A stretch of DNA of 24,473 bases from assembly GCA_934203205.1 (NCBI GenBank), contig CAKPYV010000032.1:1-24473 (forward strand), written 5' to 3'. Source of the stretch: an uncultured Anaerovibrio sp. GTDB taxonomy: Bacteria; Bacillota; Negativicutes; Selenomonadales; Selenomonadaceae. Within the stretch, counting starts at the first letter, position 1; every line of letters starts with the position of its first letter. Both the position numbers and the translations under genes were made by a program. This document shows positions 21,944-24,473 of the stretch, one piece after another. The notes under the pieces were generated by a model. That model was not told the DNA's origin, searched no databases, and worked only from the letters and a program-made list of their open reading frames with translations.

Positions 21944-23410
21944 ATGAACAACATTAGCAATATTAGCAAGGAAAACATTATCGAGGGCGTGTTGGCAGAA
22001 TTTGCCAAGCTGGCAGAGATACCTCGTCCTTCCGGTCATGAGAAGGCTGTCAGTGATTATCTTTACAAGCTGTTTTCAGATATGGGCTGTCAGGTGGAGC
22101 AGGACAAGGTAAATAATATTATTGCGGATATGGCTGCTACTGATGATTGTCAGGACAAGCCATTGGTGGTATTGCAGGCTCATATGGATATGGTTTGTGT
22201 GGCTGATGATGGTGTGGCCTATGATCCAATTAAGGATCCTATTAAGCTGGTGCGAGAGGGAGATAAGCTCCATGCAGATGGCACCAGCCTTGGTGCTGAT
22301 GATGGTATGGGTATTGCCATTATTGTTTACATTATGAAAAATCTTCATAGCCACGGACCAATTCGGGCTATTATTACTGTGGATGAAGAAGCCGGTATGA
22401 CTGGTTCTATCAATTTGACAGATAACCATTTCGAGGGTGTAAAATATCTGATTAACTGTGATTCCGAGGATTGGGATTTGCTGACTGTAGGCAGTGCAGG
22501 CAGTGGAGATATGGATTTCTCCAGAAGCTATAAGCTGGCAGAGGAAGTTAAGGGTAAGGCTTATTCCTTGAAGCTGGCTGGTCTTAAGGGCGGTCATTCC
22601 GGTGAGGAAATCAACTGTGGTGCGGCCAATGCCTTGAAGGCTATGGCGGTTTGTCTGGATGGTATCCGTAGCAAGGGACAGAGCTTCCAGCTGGTATCCT
22701 TTAATGGTGGCAGAGCCAAGAATGTTATTCCAAGTGTAGCAGAGGCTGTATTCTATATGGATATGGGACCTGCTCAGCTGCAGCAGCTGGTAGATGAGGC
22801 ATATACACACTTTATGGGCCATTATGGGGATATTGAGGAAAATGCTTCTTTGGTTTTGCAGGAATTGGAGGCTGGCTCCTGTCAGGCTATGGAGAAGGCA
22901 GATGGAGATAGCTTGATTGATTTGCTGTTGATTTTGTCCAATGGTGTTTCTGCCATGTCCCAGCTGTGCCCAGGTTTGGTAGAAACCTCTGCTAATATTG
23001 GCGTGGTAACTACTGATGCTGACAAGAAACTTGTGTCCGTACAGTATATGCCTCGCTCCAGCCGAGAAGAAAGCATTAAGGAGTATTATGCTACTGCTGG
23101 TGCTATTGGCAGAGTGGCAGGCTTTGATGTGAAATATGGCACCATGTTCCCTAGCTGGGCGGAGCGGAAGAACAGCAAGCTGGCAGAGATTATGAGTGAG
23201 GTTTTTCAGGAGCAGAATCAGCAGCCAATGCGTATGGCTACTATTCATGCAGGCTTGGAGTGCAGCTGGCATCTCCAGCATAATCCAGCCATGGATGTAG
23301 TATCTATTGGTACTAATAACAATGATATTCACTCTCCAAAGGAAACCTTGGAGCTGCACACTGTACCACCACAGGTATTGCTTATAGCAGAAACCTTGGT
23401 AATAATCTAA
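21944..23410 (+). CDS. pepD: Aminoacyl-histidine dipeptidase (peptidase D, M20C)
   Basis: Cytosolic di-zinc dipeptidase that cleaves Xaa-His and other dipeptides. The 488 residues are typical of the M20C family. Metal and catalytic residues are visible: His80 and Asp82 (LQAHMDMVC), Asp119 in GADDG, Glu148/Glu149 (TVDEEAGMTG), Asp173 (NCDSEDWD) and a C-terminal His near 435 (IHAGLECSW). The ribosome site is AAAGGG about 9 bases before the ATG. It follows the pseudouridine synthase by 23 bases and may be co-transcribed with it. Confidence 0.95.
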   Translation: MNNISNISKENIIEGVLAEFAKLAEIPRPSGHEKAVSDYLYKLFSDMGCQVEQDKVNNIIADMAATDDCQDKPLVVLQAHMDMVCVADDGVAYDPIKDPIKLVREGDKLHADGTSLGADDGMGIAIIVYIMKNLHSHGPIRAIITVDEEAGMTGSINLTDNHFEGVKYLINCDSEDWDLLTVGSAGSGDMDFSRSYKLAEEVKGKAYSLKLAGLKGGHSGEEINCGAANALKAMAVCLDGIRSKGQSFQLVSFNGGRAKNVIPSVAEAVFYMDMGPAQLQQLVDEAYTHFMGHYGDIEENASLVLQELEAGSCQAMEKADGDSLIDLLLILSNGVSAMSQLCPGLVETSANIGVVTTDADKKLVSVQYMPRSSREESIKEYYATAGAIGRVAGFDVKYGTMFPSWAERKNSKLAEIMSEVFQEQNQQPMRMATIHAGLECSWHLQHNPAMDVVSIGTNNNDIHSPKETLELHTVPPQVLLIAETLVII

Positions 23411-23429
23411 GATAAATAGTAATTTTGTG

Positions 23430-23457
23430 TACTCCCTTGGCTTTGGCTGAGGGAGTA
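23430..23457 (+). terminator. Stem-loop between pepD and thiE
   Basis: TACTCCCT (23430-23437) pairs with AGGGAGTA (23450-23457), a perfect 8-bp stem. It is followed only by TTATAATAAA, so termination is probably weak. It lies 19 bases after the pepD stop. Confidence 0.55.
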
Positions 23458-23497
23458 TTATAATAAATATTAGACGCTATGAAGGAGTGACTTTTTT

Positions 23498-24145
23498 ATG
23501 AATAGACAGGAAGCTATGGAATGTTTCAAGACATTTCCTATATATGGTATTACGGCAGAGAGTATGTCCAATGGCCGTGATAATATGGAGGTTGTTCGGG
23601 CTATGCTGGAGGGAGGTATACGCTTCATTCAGTATAGGGAAAAGACTAAAAGCGGACTGGCGAGATATGAGGAGTGCCTTCGTTTGCGGGAACTGGCTCA
23701 AAGCTATGGGGCAGCCTTTATTATTGATGATTTTGTGGATTTGGCTTTGGCGGTAGATGCTGATGGGGTGCATATTGGTCAGGATGATTTGCCACCAGCT
23801 GTAGTGCGGAAGCTTTTGGGGCCTGATAAGATTATTGGCTGGTCCACTCATGGACCGGAACAGCTGCAGGAGGCTAATCGGTTGACAGATATTCTGGATT
23901 ATGTAGGTTGTGGCCCGGTTTTTGCTACTCAGACCAAGGCTACAGCAGTGCCTGTGGGGTTGGAGTATGTTACCTATGCCAATGAGCATGCGGCTTTGCC
24001 TTTTGTGGCTATTGGAGGCATTAAGGAGCATAATATTACCCAGGTACGGGGAGCTGGTGCGGATACAGTCTGCGTGGTTTCTGAAATTACCGGAGCAGAA
24101 GATATTGCAGGCAAGGTTAGAAAATTGGCTGAGCTTATGCGATAA
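23498..24145 (+). CDS. thiE: Thiamine-phosphate synthase
   Basis: Couples hydroxymethylpyrimidine pyrophosphate with the thiazole phosphate to give thiamine phosphate. The 215-residue TIM-barrel protein has IQYREK (diphosphate binding), ADGVHIGQDDLP, GWSTHGP, DYVGCGPVFATQTK and the phosphate-binding AIGGI loop. The usual ND pair before VDLAL is DD here (IIDDFVDLAL). GAAGGAGTG precedes the ATG. No other thiamine gene and no TPP riboswitch was seen nearby. Repeat copy B starts directly at the stop codon. Confidence 0.94.
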   Translation: MNRQEAMECFKTFPIYGITAESMSNGRDNMEVVRAMLEGGIRFIQYREKTKSGLARYEECLRLRELAQSYGAAFIIDDFVDLALAVDADGVHIGQDDLPPAVVRKLLGPDKIIGWSTHGPEQLQEANRLTDILDYVGCGPVFATQTKATAVPVGLEYVTYANEHAALPFVAIGGIKEHNITQVRGAGADTVCVVSEITGAEDIAGKVRKLAELMR

Positions 24146-24404
24146 ATTCTGATTTATCGAGTTACCTCTCTCCTCAAATATTGTAAATGAAAGTCGTTAT
24201 GTCCGTGTTTTTTCGAAATACAGCCTGCGGTCATAACGACTTTTGCTCTGTCCGACTTAATGGCCCTATCTGAGAGGGCACCCTAACGCAGTAATACCGC
24301 TTGTCGCTGAGCCATTTCACAGAGGCCGTAATGATAGAGAGTGCCACCGGGGCCACTTTTGCTACGCAAAAGTGTCATGCCCCTCCGGCTGTTGTAGAAT
24401 CATC
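24146..24404 (-). repeat. Long structured intergenic repeat, copy B
   Basis: Inverted relative to copy A (3084-3365), with the end nearest thiE equivalent to the right end of copy A. It contains a 12-bp perfect stem, AAAGTCGTTATG (24190-24201) / CATAACGACTTT (24232-24243), extended past a T-T mismatch by CCG/CGG, and followed by T, G, C. A second hairpin is CACTTTTGC-TAC-GCAAAAGTG (24354-24374), perfect here but split by 22 extra bases in copy A. In this orientation the first hairpin could end thiE transcripts. The remaining bases to 24473 show nothing I can recognise. Confidence 0.85.
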
Positions 24405-24473
24405 GTGATTTTTCGATTCTATCTAAATATCCACAGCCGAGATAGTACCCACGAAAACCCGCTCTCGCTCCTA

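Noticed and set aside
22076..23359. Long open frame of 427 codons on the minus strand
   Set aside because: It lies entirely opposite pepD, has no homology I recognise and no ribosome site; it is a shadow of codon bias.
23411..23497. TPP riboswitch before thiE (GGCTGAGGG resembles CUGAGA)
   Set aside because: The region is only 87 bases, and the other conserved blocks of the aptamer are absent; the bases are explained by the 8-bp stem-loop.
24405..24473. Start of a CRISPR array or further mobile element at the right edge
   Set aside because: No repeat unit recurs and no coding signal is present in the 69 bases available.

Overview
The window looks like chromosomal DNA of a flagellated, anaerobic, Gram-negative-type Firmicute, most likely of the Negativicutes (Selenomonas / Anaerovibrio-like). 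This placement is inferred. It rests on the ribosomal-protein cluster with a Prp-processed L27, the order obgE-yhbY-proB-proA-nadD-yqeK-LCP-rsfS, an L21 leader, a Firmicute-type CheV and a flagellin. All 26 coding regions I accept lie on the + strand, and no tRNA, rRNA, CRISPR array or intact insertion sequence was seen.

Layout. Positions 1-2984 are a motility block: the 3' two thirds or so of a flagellin gene, its terminator, and a flagellin lysine N-methylase (fliB). Positions 2985-3467 hold the first copy of a roughly 280-bp structured repeat, followed by a promoter and a leader terminator-like hairpin in front of a purine permease. Positions 4855-5960 are a classic rplU-prp-rpmA operon with a strong promoter, an L21 autoregulatory leader and a terminator. 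A second, perfect 18-bp hairpin follows. Positions 6124-13980 are a long housekeeping run: obgE, yhbY, proB, proA, a small membrane-peptide ORF not previously obvious, nadD, yqeK, an atypical LCP protein, rsfS and cvfB. Positions 14013-16442 are a signalling block, with cheV behind a sigma-H-like promoter and a membrane diguanylate cyclase. Positions 16597-24145 are mixed genes: ssb, a glyoxalase-like protein, a DUF2156-GNAT fusion, purC, bioY, an RluA-type pseudouridine synthase, pepD and thiE. The second repeat copy, inverted relative to the first, follows thiE.

How the genes work together. Flagellin and FliB form a substrate/modifier pair. Prp removes the N-terminal extension of L27 and is encoded between L21 and L27, so the protease sits beside its substrate. 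ObgE, YhbY, RsfS and RluA-type proteins all concern ribosome assembly or translation. ProB and ProA are consecutive steps of proline synthesis. CheV and the GGDEF protein link chemotaxis and c-di-GMP.

The most interesting unexplained items are the inverted pair of long repeats bracketing about 21 kb, the heptad-repeat coiled coil in the flagellin variable domain, the small ORF overlapping proA, the sigma-H-like promoter of cheV, the LCP protein lacking expected arginines, and the DUF2156-GNAT fusion. None of these is proven to be a new system.
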